A DNA stretch of 64,000 nt from Mastigias papua (GCA_964019165.1 OZ025282.1:9706229-9770228); one strand, 5' to 3'; positions 47,501 through 62,800 are shown, numbered from the stretch's first letter. Notes: generated by a model from the sequence alone, not told the origin. Made by a program: numbers and translations.

Positions 47501-50500
47501 AATCAAACAGAACTATAATAGATGTTGCCTGTCTGAGTGACACTGTTTACTATTCCTTTGCATCACATTGTGTCACATGTAATAATCCGTCGTAGACCTT
47601 TCCACTTCTATCTAAATTAACATTACAAGCAGTAGAAACCTCGGGAGTTTGAAAGCTGGATCAAAACGGACAATGCATGTGTAGGCAATGTTTTTCTTGT
47701 TTTAAACTATCGTAGTGGAATTTGGACTATCATTAATTGCCAGTATGGAGTTATCTATATAATTTATTGAAATTCTCTCTGAAGGATTGATTCTTTAATT
47801 AGAAACAACAGACAGCAGAGACCATATAGATATTTCTCTAAGCCAAGATCACATCAAGCGGTTGCCAGAAAATTCTAATATCTTATTGTGTTCTTTATGT
47901 TCACACTGTGATTGCTATCTTCTTCAAAAGAATAAGATTTCTAAGGACTTTTTGATAACTATTTCAAATCATTTAAAGTATTTTATTGAGTTCATTTAGA
48001 AGGCTATGACTTCCAGCTTCACTGAACATAGTATATCGATTAACTTGCTATTTTAGTTCAAATGATAATAGCAACTTTGTTAATTTTTTCACACATTTTA
48101 AATTAACTAATTCAGCTAACTATAGTAAATTAAGCCAGAATAAGAAGCATACACTACATGGAAAAGTTAAAGACTTGAGATTCCTTTGAAAGCTCGAAGC
48201 AAATTTTAGCAGAAAAATCCGAATATAGCAGAGATCTCTCAAGCATCTGAATTGTTCTAGAAATAGGGTTTCAACAGAAGTAAGTAACATTCAAGAAAAG
48301 TAAGTGACACTCAAAACTGACTTAGCTGTAAGTAATTGAGCATAATTGCGTAATGAAAAGAGCTTCAAGTTTGAGCAAGCAATGCACTAGCAACCATTCT
48401 ACTGCTAGTGGCACCTGTTAAGACCGGCTGAACACGGAGTCATCAAATAATGTTGGTAAACTTCTCTATTGCCCAATTGCCAGATTCTTCTCATTTTCAC
48501 GTATGGAAACAGTGGAAATCGAGAAACCCAAAGAAATTCAGATACTGTTAAGTGAAAGGCATTGTTCGAGTTAAAGGAGAGAATTGCTTTTATAGTACCA
48601 TGATAATGTTAATATCATTGCAGAAATCATGAGAGTCTTTTGTACAGTATTGCGTACCTGAATGGATTTTATATGAAGTATCTCAATATTGCTTTTCAGA
48701 CCTCCACTTTGTCTTACTTTGATGCTTCTTGTTTTCATTGTCAGAACTAAAGCTTTGTCATTCACTGAAGGGGAATGAGAACTTTCATTAAAGCCTTAGA
48801 TAGTCAAAATATTATTGTCAAGATGCTTTTTCTCAGTACTGTGGTCAATGGAACAGCATGTACTAAAGCAGGTTCATTCAGACGTCAAACGAAGTCTTAG
48901 GACCTAAACTTTGCTTCCTTTTTCAGCCCATTGTCAATCATGCAAACATTAATTGACGAATGATTATTTTTCCATAAACGATGCACTCACGATTCGCAGG
49001 TTGTCCGCTAAATTCAAAGCAATAATGGGTCAAGCAATTAGAGCTGTATTTAAAAGAATTGATGATGAAGGTTAAACACAGGGAACTTAATCAGGTGGTT
49101 TTACATAGATACGAACAAATGTATTTGGTTACTGACGCTTTGCTGTCAATATTTACGACGAAATGGCCATTTAGCATTTTAAACGCGGCCCTCATAGCAC
49201 TATCCATTGGAATTGATTCTCAACGAAAATCCTTTCTTACGTCATTTTTCTAACTGAAAACATTAGAGCCATTATGTACCATTGTCTTATTGTCAATTAT
49301 TGAAAATTGTGAATAAAGCTCCTATGTTTTCTACACCCAAGCAGTTTCGTGCAATATCCAATAGGCCGAAGAGTCTAATAAAAAACATCAGGAAAAATCT
49401 TGAAAAAAGGACCATAGATTTTCTTATGTAATTTTTAATCTGTTTGTTAATCACATCAAATTCATATCTAGCAGTTTTGATACTTGCTCTTCTGCAATGA
49501 TCTTATTTTTCTCAATTCCTAGATCATCGCTGATCACAGTTTAATCACGTTTCATTCAAATAAACATTCAAAGATGGGCGACTTCTATTGAAATAATGTA
49601 TCGACATTTATTTCCTCAAAAGCATTTGCACGAAAAGGTCTTAAGGAAAGTCTCATCTAATTCATCTTCAAATTTGGTGCTTAGAGTAGAAAAGTATCAA
49701 AATGCCACCAAGAAATGATTGGAAAATTCTAGGGTATTCCATTCAGTATCATTTGATAAAATTTTAATAGTCACTTTTGAAAGTAGGTGCAAAGTCTGAA
49801 GGTTAGTATCAGTAGCCTTTCCCAGATATAGAGCACACATGTTTTGTTGAAATCCAGCCATGTTTGAACTGATTTCTTTGGTAGTTTGTATAGAAAAAAG
49901 CTGTCCAATGCTACTTTTACTTGTAAGCACTATAGTCGTAATGCTATGCATATCATCTTTTGTTCTGCTCAAACCTAGTTCAGAAGCTTTCGCGTTCTTG
50001 ATGAACATGTAGCCATACTAAACGAAGCTTCTAATGAAATACATCTAGTTCGAATGCGAGTGCATAAGTCATCGATGTCGAGTAAATGGATTGTACTTAG
50101 CAATTTGCAGCTGTAGATAAGATAATTAAGTAAATTGGATGATCATCAGCCGTTAAATGCAAATAGTACACATCAACCGTCTTATACCCCAAGCAAGCCT
50201 CATAATATCTCATCAATGTACATCTTCTAGGAAAGTTCAAAGACGGCTCTATCTGTCAAGGTTTCAAGCATTTTCAATAGAGCACATACATTTACAGAGC
50301 GCATACCTGAAACAGATAACCTACGTTTGAAAAGCTTCAACAAATCAATAGATCTCTTATCGCATCGATTTCAAAGCCAGAGAGCTGCTATGAATTCACT
50401 GGGAAGTTGACAATAGACTGGGGAGATAGTATTTAGAAACAGTGTAGTAACAATGATGCCAAGATCATATCATATCACAATCACAGCACCTTAATGCATT

Positions 50501-52699
50501 ACTTTAGTGAAAGCACTTTAAGTGGTTAACAGCTCTGTTTCTACTGAAACAGCCCTAAGTAATTGCATAGGAGAATCTTGCAGTCTTAAAGGCTATAGTG
50601 GTAAGGAGAAAGCCAGTGAGAAATTATGGTCTATCTTTAGCTGTGGCATGCACTTAGCTCCTTCTCAGATACTTAAAAGTGCGCCCTTATGACTGAGTGA
50701 AAAAGCTTCGTGTACAGTCATATAGTTCCACTGACAAGACAGGAAATATGCCGATTTTCTCCAAATGATGGGCATAGAAGGAATGCTGACTATCAAATTA
50801 AGGAGTTGAAACTTATCACAGCTCCCATTTGCTTGTGGTTCTACTTAGGTAGATCTTTTCAATCATATGTACTTTTGACTATATGCTCGGTTGAAGCTAG
50901 AACCTTGCAAATCTGACAATCTTGACCTGGTTCTTGCAATTACTATCGATTCCTTTTAAAAGAGCTGCTCAGAATTTTAAAATTCAATTACTCGCTCACC
51001 TTGTAAAAGTCCACCGACTTAAATTCACTGCAATAAATTTTACCATTACTTAATAGTACATCATAAAGACTCCTTTGCTGGAGCCTCGCTCTCGACTTTC
51101 TACTTTTTGGCAACTGTTATTTTTACACGACATGTTTTTATTGATTAATATCACATTTCTTTAGGCAAAACCTTCAATATGTGAATGGAAAACTTCAGGA
51201 TTTACTAAACAATATTGCATGATTATTTTCAAAACGCTAATTAATTCCATGTTTTCATGCTATTTCGTGTTATGCTGTGCCTTTTGTATCGTGGTCCTGG
51301 CCTCTATGAATGATAACAAGTTTTGCATTCTAGAATATAGCCATGGGTAAATATTATCCCAAAGAACTTTAAACAGTTCTCTACAAGACAAAAATACCGT
51401 CAAACAAAACAGTTTCTTCTGCCTGTTCTAGCACAAGACTCGGCGATCCGACGTAATTGTCTCTTAATCTCTATGAACTTAATTCTGCACAATGAGCAAA
51501 GTAAACTTGGTACTTCTACTGTTATTCAATAAGTGTTCATGTATACAGACGATCCGTTAGCGCAAAAATAACGGCTTTTCATTTCTTAGAGGTCCTCTAA
51601 ATGACCTGCTCTTTCACAAGCTCTCCTTCTCTGCTGTTGAGCATTGCTAGTTGCAATGGCATTTCTCTTGTGCATCAATGAATCTAATAATGATCCTGCA
51701 TAGCGCCCGTGCACCATCTTATTCTTCTGTATGCTTCAGCATCAGCCAATTACCGATTTAATTCGGTGCTTTGGTCACGGCAACTGTTGCGAGTGGGAGG
51801 TTTTACAATGATGTACTGTTGTTGTGGTGAGGAGAGAAAGCTGGAATGAAACAGTGGTTTTATATGAAGGTGCCATGGAGAAATCAACGGGAAATACTGG
51901 TAGCCTATACAGCACAAGTCACTACAGTTAGGACGAGTAGAGTGCGGTTAGGCAAAGGCTTTCAAAGAAAACGCAGAGTATAATAATTTAAGGTTCGCTT
52001 TAATTGGATAGGAATCAAGTCTGCCATCGATCAGAGCTTAGAGTTTTGTTTAAAACACAATCAAGTCGAGTTTGTTTTCAAATATCCTTATAGATTATCC
52101 CCCTAAGCTTAGAATCACACTGTCTTACATTATAAAGAGAGCGAAGTCTATCTGTGAACTAAGCCTTGTGCTTTTATATTTAGTCTGCTAATGATAGACT
52201 AAAAACTAAACGATATGTCTTTCAAGAGAACTGTCTTACAACCTAATAGAATCATTAATATCTATGTAATCACACATTAATTCATTAAGCATCGTTTGCC
52301 TCGTTTCTTTTTTGCATTCACTTCCAACTAAGTTCAATATGCGGCTATTGAAATAATTATTTTATCCCAAGGCTTACGGATCGGGGAAGCCTTGTTAATT
52401 AACGGAATTAACAACACTGGATAAGCGAAGTCACAATTATTCCCAGCTATCGTAAATCAAACTATTCCCACGCTACCCTGATTTTTAAGTAAATTTATCC
52501 CAAGTTGAATTGATAAGATAATTGCCCACTAACATTTCTCAAAGAGTTTATTTGTGCGACCTATCATTCTGTTTTTACTCCTTAGCGCATGCTATTTTAT
52601 GAACTCGCTCTCTCTTAATTAGCACAATTAAATATTCATATAAAATATTACATTCGCATTTATTTTGGTCGAAAGCCTGTCAGACGAGTGTATTGTTCT
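41544..52699. other. Intergenic region upstream of otp
   Basis: About 11 kb of AT-rich sequence with no recognisable gene or large repeat. Open frames of 60-103 codons resemble nothing known. TAAT-type homeodomain sites are frequent, notably near 46050-46200 and 52390-52640, but this is expected to some degree in AT-rich DNA. Confidence 0.45.
46092..46119. promoter_or_regulatory. Imperfect 28-bp palindrome of homeodomain-type sites
   Basis: The block starts AGGCATTAATCATTAATC and ends AATTATGCCT. The outer six bases are perfectly inverted (AGGCAT/ATGCCT) and the inside is a run of TAAT/ATTA cores. It could be a dimeric homeodomain site or a conserved enhancer core about 6.8 kb upstream of otp. 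This is inference from sequence alone. Confidence 0.25.
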
Positions 52700-52859
52700 A
52701 TTGCGAGCACTATTCTGTGATATGATTGGTGGACGCACGCGTTGAGTGACATAAGCGCAATATAACAACGACCTTAAAACAGTACCGATATACAGGGAAT
52801 ACCTCAAACAGTAGCCAGAGTCTCCACACGTAAGTAGCTCTCACAGAGCCTCGTGTGTT
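52700..52859 (+). promoter_or_regulatory. Putative otp proximal promoter and 5' UTR
   Basis: An inverted CCAAT box (GATTGG) lies near 52722 and a weak TATA-like AATATAAC near 52760, about 100 bp before the start codon. The block is visibly less AT-rich than its surroundings. A transcription start near 52790 would fit, but nothing in the sequence proves it. Confidence 0.3.
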
Positions 52860-53010
52860 ATGGCGGATTCATATGCGAGCACAAATCTAAGAGGAGTTAC
52901 TCAAGAAGAGCGTGTCCGAGCAAGTGGATATACACAAAGACCTAGCATTTTACATGAATTTGAGAACTCTGCTTCCGAAACAGACACTATGATTACAATA
53001 CTAAATAGAG
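52860..53010 (+). CDS. otp exon 1
   Basis: ATG at 52860 follows a stop-bounded leader; 50 codons plus one base end at AATAGAG|GTAATT, phase 1. Residues begin [12 protein letters not shown] and have no recognised domain. The phase fits the acceptor of the homeobox exon exactly, which is the main support for this exon. Confidence 0.65.
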
Positions 53011-53805
53011 GTAATTCATGATAATCAATTTATTATCAGTATAGCAACTATCATGCAACAATAATCACGTGGAAACACAAAATACTCAACAAAACAATCC
53101 AGTGCTTAAAGTAAATAGTCAAAGATGCAATATGTAAAATGCTTTACCTTAGCTTACAAATAACAAAAGAGTTTGAATATTATATCTAATTCATTACTTC
53201 ACAGACAGGATAAAATAAGGTTAATATTGATTACCATTACTCTCGTATAACATCAATTTCCCAGTCTGCGATTGAAATTATTGTCGGGTTCAACGAGTTA
53301 ATCATCCAATTTCATTTGATGAATAAGCACTGGTTAAATTGATAAGGGAGTAAATCGTTGATGATTAGAAAGACGAGCCTTGGCTTAAAACACACTCACA
53401 CACGTAATACATATGACTGAATTACTACTACAGACATTCCAACATTTGACAACTATCATTATTAGAATGTAAAACTCTGACTTATATTTGCTTCGAAATT
53501 CCACGACAGCAGAAGAAGAGCAGAGGGATTTGTTTCCTGCAAACAGCAAGCTTGGTTTGATGTCACCTAAAGAAGTTGACGAGCCAGAGAGGAACGAAAC
53601 GAGCGAAGGTGATACTACAAGCAAAAGCATGGATGAATCATTGGATGGCGACGACAAAATAGCAAAGCAGAAAAGACATCGAACAAGATTCACCCCTGCT
53701 CAACTAAACGAACTCGAAAGATATTTCACAAAAACGCACTATCCTGACATCTTTATGAGGGAAGAGCTAGCCATGAGAATTGGACTAACAGAGTCAAGGG
53801 TACAG
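52860..53805 (+). CDS. Orthopedia (otp) homeobox transcription factor, 5' part
   Basis: Two coding exons (52860-53010 and 53510-53805) encode 149 residues up to homeodomain position 46-47. The homeodomain begins [20 protein letters not shown] and continues [20 protein letters not shown] then ESRVQ. This matches orthopedia proteins more closely than other paired-class families, especially [16 protein letters not shown] and [11 protein letters not shown]. The exon ends at RVQ, the classic paired-class intron position before VWFQNRR. Otp is a nuclear DNA-binding regulator of neuroendocrine neuron fate in Bilateria; its role here is inferred. The third helix and the C-terminus are missing from the window. 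The acidic, serine-rich N-terminal part has no known domain. Confidence 0.88.
53011..53509. other. otp intron 1
   Basis: 499 nt, GTAATT to CGACAG, with several TAAT motifs and no other feature seen. The acceptor has a modest pyrimidine tract. Confidence 0.6.
53510..53805 (+). CDS. otp exon 2 with N-terminal homeodomain
   Basis: The acceptor CCACGACAG|CA completes a split Ala codon. About 50 acidic and serine-rich residues precede the homeodomain, which reads on to RVQ before GTAAGC at 53806. Reading past the donor gives VSLRK instead of VWFQNRR and soon stops, confirming the splice site. Confidence 0.9.
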
Positions 53806-56800
53806 GTAAGCCTTAGAAAATATATAAACTTTGAAGGCAAATCACGTTTAGCAGCAGAATAATAATAGATTTATTCCCTGCTCCATTTAACATTTTTGTT
53901 AAGAAAGTTCTTCTGCCTAGCCACCACATCCCTATTTTCTTATTCCTCATTACAAATTTGAAGTATAAAACTGATATTGAGCCAGAAAATATAATGTGCA
54001 CCGTTATTCTCTAGCAAATAAACATTTTAGGGCTTAAGAAGTCTATTAAATCTAAAAACACAATGTTTGTTTGTTTATCAATACAAATGCTAAGTATGTG
54101 TATGTGGCAAGGTGTAAATATGGGCCTACAAAACCAGGTGGCCTACTTAAAGTGAAGAATATCTTTACATTAGAATGATATTACCTTGTTTGGGCCATTT
54201 GTGACATGAATAGTTATCACCAAAAAGTGAAGCAATTGCTAAAAGAGTTATTGTTAAAAATCAACTATAATTTTATTTTCCTACGGTTTGTAAATCTTCA
54301 GCTTGTGAATTAGACAATGAGTTTGTTTGAGGTTTTAATTTCACCCCGGATTCGAATCACAAACATTTAGCTCGGTAAAAGTTTAATTGATATCAGAAGC
54401 CACTCTACTTTTGATGGCTTAACTGCGTCTTGAGTGTCCCTTTACAGTAGCGGCAAGCGCAATGCCTTGTACTCTAAATAATTGAAATAAATGCATTTCG
54501 GCTGGACCAATGCACTTCTTATCTTATCCATTCTCAGATTTAAAAAGAACGAAGGTTTTTCCTCTCTTCTGTGATCTTAAGAGTCCAGGATCATCTCTAA
54601 TCTATGATGAAACAAAACTTGAATCTTCTCTAAATGCATAATCGTAAGAGTGTGATCAATATACTTAGCCCTTCTTAAACCTTTTTGTATAATATTTACA
54701 TTGATTAAAGCACCAAGCACAATCACAAGCTACCGGGTTCACACGCCTATGCCCTGAATTTTTGCAATGCAGAGATCCCATTTGACATCTAGCATATAGA
54801 ATTAAGTCTATATCCAGTATTGCAGGCATTCTCTTTAATCACACTGAATCACATAGTTTCAACATTATGCTAAACTGCAATGTTTCACGTATTTGTAGGG
54901 CTCTGCTTTTACGTGCTGGCTAGAGGACTATTATATCCAGAAGTTTTTGTAGTACTTCCATCACAAGTCCATATCACCCAAAGATATTTGGCAAACTGTA
55001 AACATAAAGTATGTCTAATGAAATACTAACTAAGACTATGGTATGTCCTCGGTAGTGTAGAAATGACAGAGGATCTGACTAACCATAATTGTAACTCTCT
55101 AGTGAAAATCTATTATTGGACTAAATATGCACTCAAAATTTACATAAATAATAACTAAACTTTTAAAAATCACTGGACTAAAATAACCAAATTTGATTAG
55201 CTTTAACATATGTACCGGAATGGCTATATTTTAAAGCCATGAAAATAACAGATTTTTATGCACTCTAATATGCTAGAGTTAACAAACTGTTAGATGGTAA
55301 TATAGTATTACTATGATTGTGCAATTCAGTAAACATGGTTTATTGCATAAGCATATGTTAACAGATAACTCAGAGGTGACATAAATTACCACTTAAAATC
55401 ATGTTAGCCGAGCGTATTTACCCTAAGTCAACTTCATGTTGAGAAACTAAGTTTCACTCAAATATATTACAAAACTATCTTTATATAAAAATAGCTAATA
55501 GCTGTTTTATAAAAATAGTCATTTACATCTTTGTGAAAGTGTGAAAAGTAGCTTCACCAAAGAAAGTGCTTATAATGGTCGTTGCCAGATGGAGATAAGA
55601 AATCAAGTAGGGAATAAGCCCTCTGGCTATTTTTGAAATCCAAACTCAAATTGTTTACTATATTTGATTCCATTTAACGCTGTAGTTAAGAGCCTAGCTA
55701 GTACGAGCTATTGCTAAAAGTGAAAGTATCATAGGGTGGAAGCATGCAGTTTTTAGCGATTTGTGAGTCAACAAGCTGTACAATATTATACATTTAACTT
55801 CGTAAATGCCTCAATAAACACAAGTAAAGGAAGGCTGTCGGATAGCATATTAAACAATCTTCTTAAGCAAGTAAAAATTCATTATGATCTCATTCAAGAG
55901 TTTGTGCTGCATATTGACTATTCGTCAAATATGACAAAGTTAGCTACAAGATATCCCTTGATGTTTGCTGATACCGAGTTTAATTTAAGATACAGTAATT
56001 AACATTTGCGGATCTCAAACAATTTTTCGTATTCCTTTTTCATGTATATCTAGCATGTTAATCTATCATCTGAAAGCATTTGCAATTTAAGTCTCTTGAA
56101 TTCCACATGTTCTTATGGTGCTATACTCAGCACTCACCTGCTTCTTAACAATGAAAATAAAGTGCATCAGCACGGAGTAGCAGCTCTGCTTTGAGATTGA
56201 ATAGTTCAATATATCCCAAAAACCTAACACACATGAGGGTATTGAAATTGCGCTTGGATAGTCTTGCTAAATGCCACGCTGGTGAAACAAACTTTGGTAG
56301 TATAAAAGTATGGAATATTTCTGTTCACAGAAACACTAGAGTGTTCATACATTGTTACATTTTTTCTTAAAGTTCGCCGCATTGCAGATTGTTTGGATTT
56401 TTATTTCCATTCCATGATACATGGCATCAAAATCTACATGCTAGTCATAGAGACATAAAGACTAAAAAAATTCTGAAAAAAATCATTTGGCAAAGTATTA
56501 GAATATGTTAACATTTTCCATATATTGCTCATTAACGTACTTAAATCTATACAGGCGAATAAAATCACATAGGAGTGCATTGGCTATTTCACTTATTTTA
56601 ACATCATTATGTCCAAATCAAAGGCTTTGATATCCAAAAATTTATACCAGTACATGATTAAGTACAAAATTGTATTCAGAAAGTATTTTCCAAACTACTT
56701 TTATTCTACTAGCCGCTAAAGCATAATGTAAGTAGTAATGATGCGTGTTTCAGACCTGTTCAAATTAAATTTAGCTATAGCAACCTAATTATTTCGCTTG

Positions 56801-59800
56801 AAATTCTTGCATGAAATGTCAATATTGCCTTACAACAATCGAAAATTGGTGGCCAGGTCTGATGTCATGCCCATTAGAACCTTAGCAGTATTGATGACAA
56901 AAGCACCTCTAATACAGTTAATAGTTCTACTACTTTGTTCATAGTGTTTATTATAGAATTTCATGGCATAAAACATAATTTATATGCTCTTGAAGCTCTC
57001 TTTAAATGCAATGATTTCTCGGTAAATTGACAGACATCCAATATAACGAATAGAAAATCATCATAGTAATGTGGATATATGCATTCTAGTGATCAAACTA
57101 AGTTTGATTAATTGTCAAATTGCCGAGATAAGATACTTTCCGATGACACGTGAAATCTAATATGAATGTCTACAGGATATTTCTAGGTTCAAGAATATAC
57201 ATCCGCTTATTGAGTATTAATGAATATTATATATTGCAATTAATTGCATCAATGACATAACAAAAATAGCTTTATAAGTAAAGTACCACTACCTGCTGAC
57301 TATGGGCTTTCATAAGCGTCATTTTTAGGCTCCTAGTGTGAGAACATCCATTTATCGATATTTGCAAAGTTCGACTAAAACACAATCTAGTTAAAAACAA
57401 ACTTGGCCATGGAAAACAGAAAGGAGCAATTTAACCTGTTTTTGTTATTAATCCTTGCATATTGCTTCAAACACGCAGAGCTGCTACTCTAAGTAATTCA
57501 GCTTAAAAATATGCACCATTATTACAATCTACACCATAACCGATAGTCGCCATATTGGTTCTTCCTTCGTGCTTTGCTTTCAATAGTTCGCTAATGAATT
57601 ATATTCATGGTGAAGCATAAAATGTTTATAAATCAGAATCAGATAGCCGAAGTCCGGTTTCAATTTTCTGGATCAATTTGCCTTATCAAATAGCTTTCAG
57701 ATTACACAAGCACAGCTTCGGTTGAACTAAAAACAAGCCTGTGCTCCTTCTTAAGATTCACTTAGTGTATGGCTAAAATGATCTACATCCATGCACCTTA
57801 TAACAAGGAGTGTAATTTACCAACCAGGAAGCATCTTGCGTTCAGGTAGCTTTGACATTTGGCAGTGCATTTATTATACAACTCCCTACTGTACTAATAG
57901 CTGTGCTAATAGTAATTTATGATATCAACTGGGGACTTATTCAAGTTAAGTAATATCTTGCAAAACAATTTGACGGAGATGGTTAACAGTAGTATGATAA
58001 GAATCTCAATGATTATATCTTGTATTAAGTATGAGAACTTACTAATATACTGATAAAGAGTTAACTGACAGATGCAACAATTCTCCACATAAATAAAGCT
58101 GTCATTTTATAAAAGGTAGAAGCATTAGATCCTGCGCATTATTAAATTTAAATTATACAAGGGTGGGTTGATTGTTTCATATTTGAAGACTGCCATAAAA
58201 GGCGTGCCTATATGAAAGGCTTTATGACCAGTTAATAGGGGTGCCAAAGGGATTTCTAATAGAATAATAGAAATTATATTCTCTTGCTTAGATGAACGAA
58301 TGAAGAGAACATAAAATTATCCAATATTCATATCAACTGATACATTGCAATGAATGTTATAGGGGAAGACTACGATATTGCCTTTATGGCCGAATGCAAT
58401 ACTTTTATCGCAGCCTTTTTATGAAAATAGAGCCTACTTTCTTTCGTCCAGAGAATCATACTCAAAGTTTAGGCCTTTCTTTTTTTCTTCAATCAACCCA
58501 GCTTTGCTTATTATAGCTAATAGAGACGTTAAGCTTCAAAGTGAATATCATCTAATTCCATAGCCCATTGGTTAGTTCTACTGTGAAATTTCAGCAGAAA
58601 GAAGTTGCCTTATCCGATTCCCGTTCTCATGGATTAATTTATATACTAATAAGTAGCTAAGGAGGCGTCTGAAATATGCATTGCACCCTTTACATCCTCT
58701 ACAATGACTAGAAATGATAATGAAGATAAAATGCTCAATCACTTCTTAATACTCTGTCAATAAAAAAGTAATTGAGAGAAATGACAGCTGCTGCATCGAT
58801 ATGTTGTTACCCAGTATATGTGCAATTGTTTACTTGTGGGAATTCTTACCTATAGTTATAAAATGTCCATGCATAAAGTAGATTCTCTTTGTTGCAATAA
58901 AGTTCTGTTTTCGGGGTATTATTGGAGGAAATTGGGATTTTTACGTGCGGTCTACTATGATAGAGAGTTATTAATTATAATGAAGCGATTTTAATGGGCG
59001 GAAAGAGATAACGAAGAATCATCAATAACAAAACACATTGAAAAGGAAACGCAGTTCGACTATTAAACCTGAGAATTATCCAAAGTTGTATGCTTTGCTC
59101 AAATCTACTTTACATGCATAAGATGAGACAGAATGTAAAAAAGCATGGCATTGGCATAGCTAGTAATGTTGATAGTTCCTTTCTGACATAGGACATTGAA
59201 GCAAATTTAACATATCAAGCTACGCTTATAGGAAATAAAGATGCTTTTCCTATAGAGGAGCTAAACCCTGAAACGGTCTAAATAGGGAAAGTGACATACC
59301 CAGATCAGTCACCCACTGGAAGTCATCGCTAAAAGTGACAAACCTTGAGCACCCCTATTACTTTGCCTTTAGCTTTCATAAATAAGTAAATTTTGCAAAT
59401 TATCTGTTATGTTTAAGGCAAGTTGTACAATACCTCTAGTTGGATACTTACCCTATATAACTATCACGCAATGACCATGAAACGAATGAAATGGAATGCC
59501 AAATAAGCTCAACATTTATATAGTCTCCTGCAAAAGGCAACGCTTTGCCACACAATGTTATTGAAATAAATAGGCAAAATTAAGAAGACCACGGGTGTTT
59601 GTCTGCCTTTGGATAATATTAATAGGAAACATCATTCACTTGGTTCCCTATCTACTGATGAAGAGATTGCTTAACACATACCAATATGATAAGCAGAATA
59701 GCATATGGAAAGGGATTTCTGAGTCTCAATCAAAATTACTTGCAGACTATAAAATTGTGATATTTAAACTTCAAGCTTAACTCCATCATAAACTTCATCA

Positions 59801-62800
59801 GACACATTTACGTGTCACACTATGTATTTCTTCTCACAGCTAAGTTATTTTATGCAGGCCTTATAAAAAACTCATTAGTTTGTTCCCTATGTGGCAGTTT
59901 CACTATAAATACAATGCAAAGGCGTGGCAGTTATTACACTACCAGACATCTCTCTGCTCTATCATTATCTAGGACTAACAATTGTAATTTTTTTATGTTT
60001 TCCTTTAAGTAAGAGATATTCCTAATGCATTGTCTCTTATCAACCAAGTCATTTCTCCTCCTGCCACTTTGGCCGTATCCTTCCCACTAGATCACCACAC
60101 ATCTCCGATGCTGCATCTTTTTTTAGCCAAATGAATTTATCTCAATGCAATTTTAAGTTTCTGAAGTCTATTATTCTCTGACATTAACTATAAAACTGCT
60201 TTCCTTGATGATTTTGAGAGTATCTAATTAGCAGACTGCTTTTTCTACTATATTATTAAAATAGATGATCAAATCAGGGCTCCAAACTTGAGGGTACAGA
60301 CAAGCTGCAACGATATCTGGGGGATATTTCAAGAGCATTTAGTCATTTTGTTGTTACTGCATGCATACCTTTGCTATTTTAACTAGAGCAGTTTCAGTTG
60401 GAACTATCAAACAATAGTCACCAATTACGTTTATACCTTTCAGCTCAATGTACCCATTGCATAATTGTTAAAATACAATTATATTGTTACAAAACTAGTT
60501 TTCGATAAGATCATAATTGCAAGATCATACTCGAGGGACACATGATGCATTTGTCGATAATTTTGAACTTACAAGGTTTCCGGGAAGAATTGGTAGTACC
60601 TTTCACGTTGATATGAAATCACCTCATAAATAAATGAAATATGTCCAGAAGCCTACATTTAATATAGCACTGTTATTAATAATCTTATAGTATGATTGGC
60701 AAAAATATTGCTGTTTATTGGTTACTGACAACTGGAGAACCAACTATTTTAATAACAATATCGAGATGGCAACTATTCCTTGGTCTTGAGAATGCTCACT
60801 TTATTCTGCAATAGCTGGAGGACAAAGATTATTCTAAATGACTTTATTTGACACAGAAGTATATTTGCTACTTAAAGACTTTTATTTTATTTATTTTTGT
60901 ACTAAATAAAAAGGTCTATATCACACTTTCTACGTCTATGTAAGTCAAATTTGCTACTACTCTTAATTTCTTCAATTCCCGTAATAGCTTTGTTGATAGA
61001 ATTGTTCAATGTTGACCTATTTTTGTCAGGAAACTTAACTTGGAATCTCTACTGCAGCTGATATTGCGCATTCAGCAAATGATCCCTTTATGAAAAATCT
61101 CACTGCCAATACATTTTCACTAATCATTCACATACATGCTTTTGTCACCTTTTCTTGGTTTTTCTTAATAATCATATTTGTGAGTTATCGATACCTGGGA
61201 TAACAGAGTCCTGGATTTCTATTCCCTGTCATTACAATATGAACTGATCTCCTTGTTTCTTCAATACTAGCATAATTGATTTTTATTAGGGAACATCCAT
61301 AACCATTATCTCTAGATATGCTAATACAGAAATCTATTTATGCTAACGATCGTAATATAAAATCTGTAAATACATTCTCTTATCTTGCTTTCTGTCTATG
61401 AATTAAATCAAATTAGTTTCCATATCTCTCAATCAACTTTCATTGAAGAACCCATAACAATCTATATAACTTTCTTGTTTCTCTTCAATGTAATCTCCTT
61501 CCAGCCCAAAATATATTCATTTACATTGTTATAAATCATAGTAATCGCCGTTTTGTGCATATTATTCTTATCACATTTTAAACGGTTATTCTGGCTGTTT
61601 TATTTCTTTCTTCTTTTGCTTTCGTCCTTCTTTTCGGACTATGTTTATCCAGCTTTAGGTGTATTCTAAGGATTTGAGCTGGATGTTTATAACTTCTCTT
61701 CAAATGGATTCTTTATTACGTTTCCCTGTTTTCCTTTTCGAAATTATCCACAACTTGTTATTTTCCTTCGCACATTAACTCTAGTTTCTTATTATTTAGA
61801 TAGTCCTTGGGCTGCTTTTCACCGCATTGAACAGTCGGCGCAATAATCGCAAGACGGTATCCGCCATCTGTTCTTTAGCAGTCTTGTTTCCAGTACTTTT
61901 GTTCCAAAATGCCTTTGAAAGAAAGTTTTTATTGTCAAATTGCGCTTGATCGCTACATACATTGGATACAGTTAGCTTTCCTTACATTTGCTTAAAACAG
62001 CTTTTACAATATTTTATAATTCTAAGTGTCACAGAAGAATTGGTAATAAACAACATTTTGCCCAGTATTAATGATCTCTAGCAGCAATCAACATGTGGAG
62101 GTTACGGTTGACTTTTTAGGCAAAATATAATTCAACAACTTGTTAACTAATAAAAGTTGACGTGGAGATGACAAAGATTTTTGCCAGGCAGATATTTGTT
62201 GTTAGATTGGGATGAATCCTAAGCAACTATTGACACATTCCTAAGATTGCAATGGTATTTAAGGTTTCATTGTCAACTAGATAAATTTGCCACCGCGTTG
62301 AAGTTTATGTCATTATGTATCATTAGATAATAGTGTCAATATTGATGGAAATTCACAGCAAAGTAAATTCTATACTTTGGTTTTTTAATGTGAATACTAT
62401 ATAATGGAACATCACGGTATTAACTCTACTTCACAAGGCCAAAGCCCTATCTGATGAAATTCTTCTTCCAGATATTGAGGCAAGAATCACACATCATCTT
62501 CTTGAGCTTGTGATATAATGGAACATTAAAAGCGTTATTGTCATTCTACCTGGTATTCCTAGTTAATATATTTTCTGATCTAGTTAATTCTGCTGGATGC
62601 ATTGAAATTGCTAGTTGAAGTTACAATATAAAAATATCTTATTGCTCCGCTATGATTGAAGTTTTGCAATAAGTGTGGCAGTTGATCTCCCTATCCTTGT
62701 TACATCCTGGGATTACGTCCTACTTCACTTATTCCTGGGTTTATAAAACATATTATGACATGCTGTCTTTTTTTATCGAAGTTATTTATCAGGTTGTCAG

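Noticed and set aside
54340..54370. GGATTCGAATCAC, a B-box-like sequence considered as part of a tRNA gene
   Set aside because: No A box at the right distance and no cloverleaf could be drawn around it.
61900..61925. TTTTGTTCCAAAATGCC considered as the VWFQN part of the missing otp exon
   Set aside because: The frame does not read WFQNRR, lacks the following basic residues, and has no suitable acceptor.
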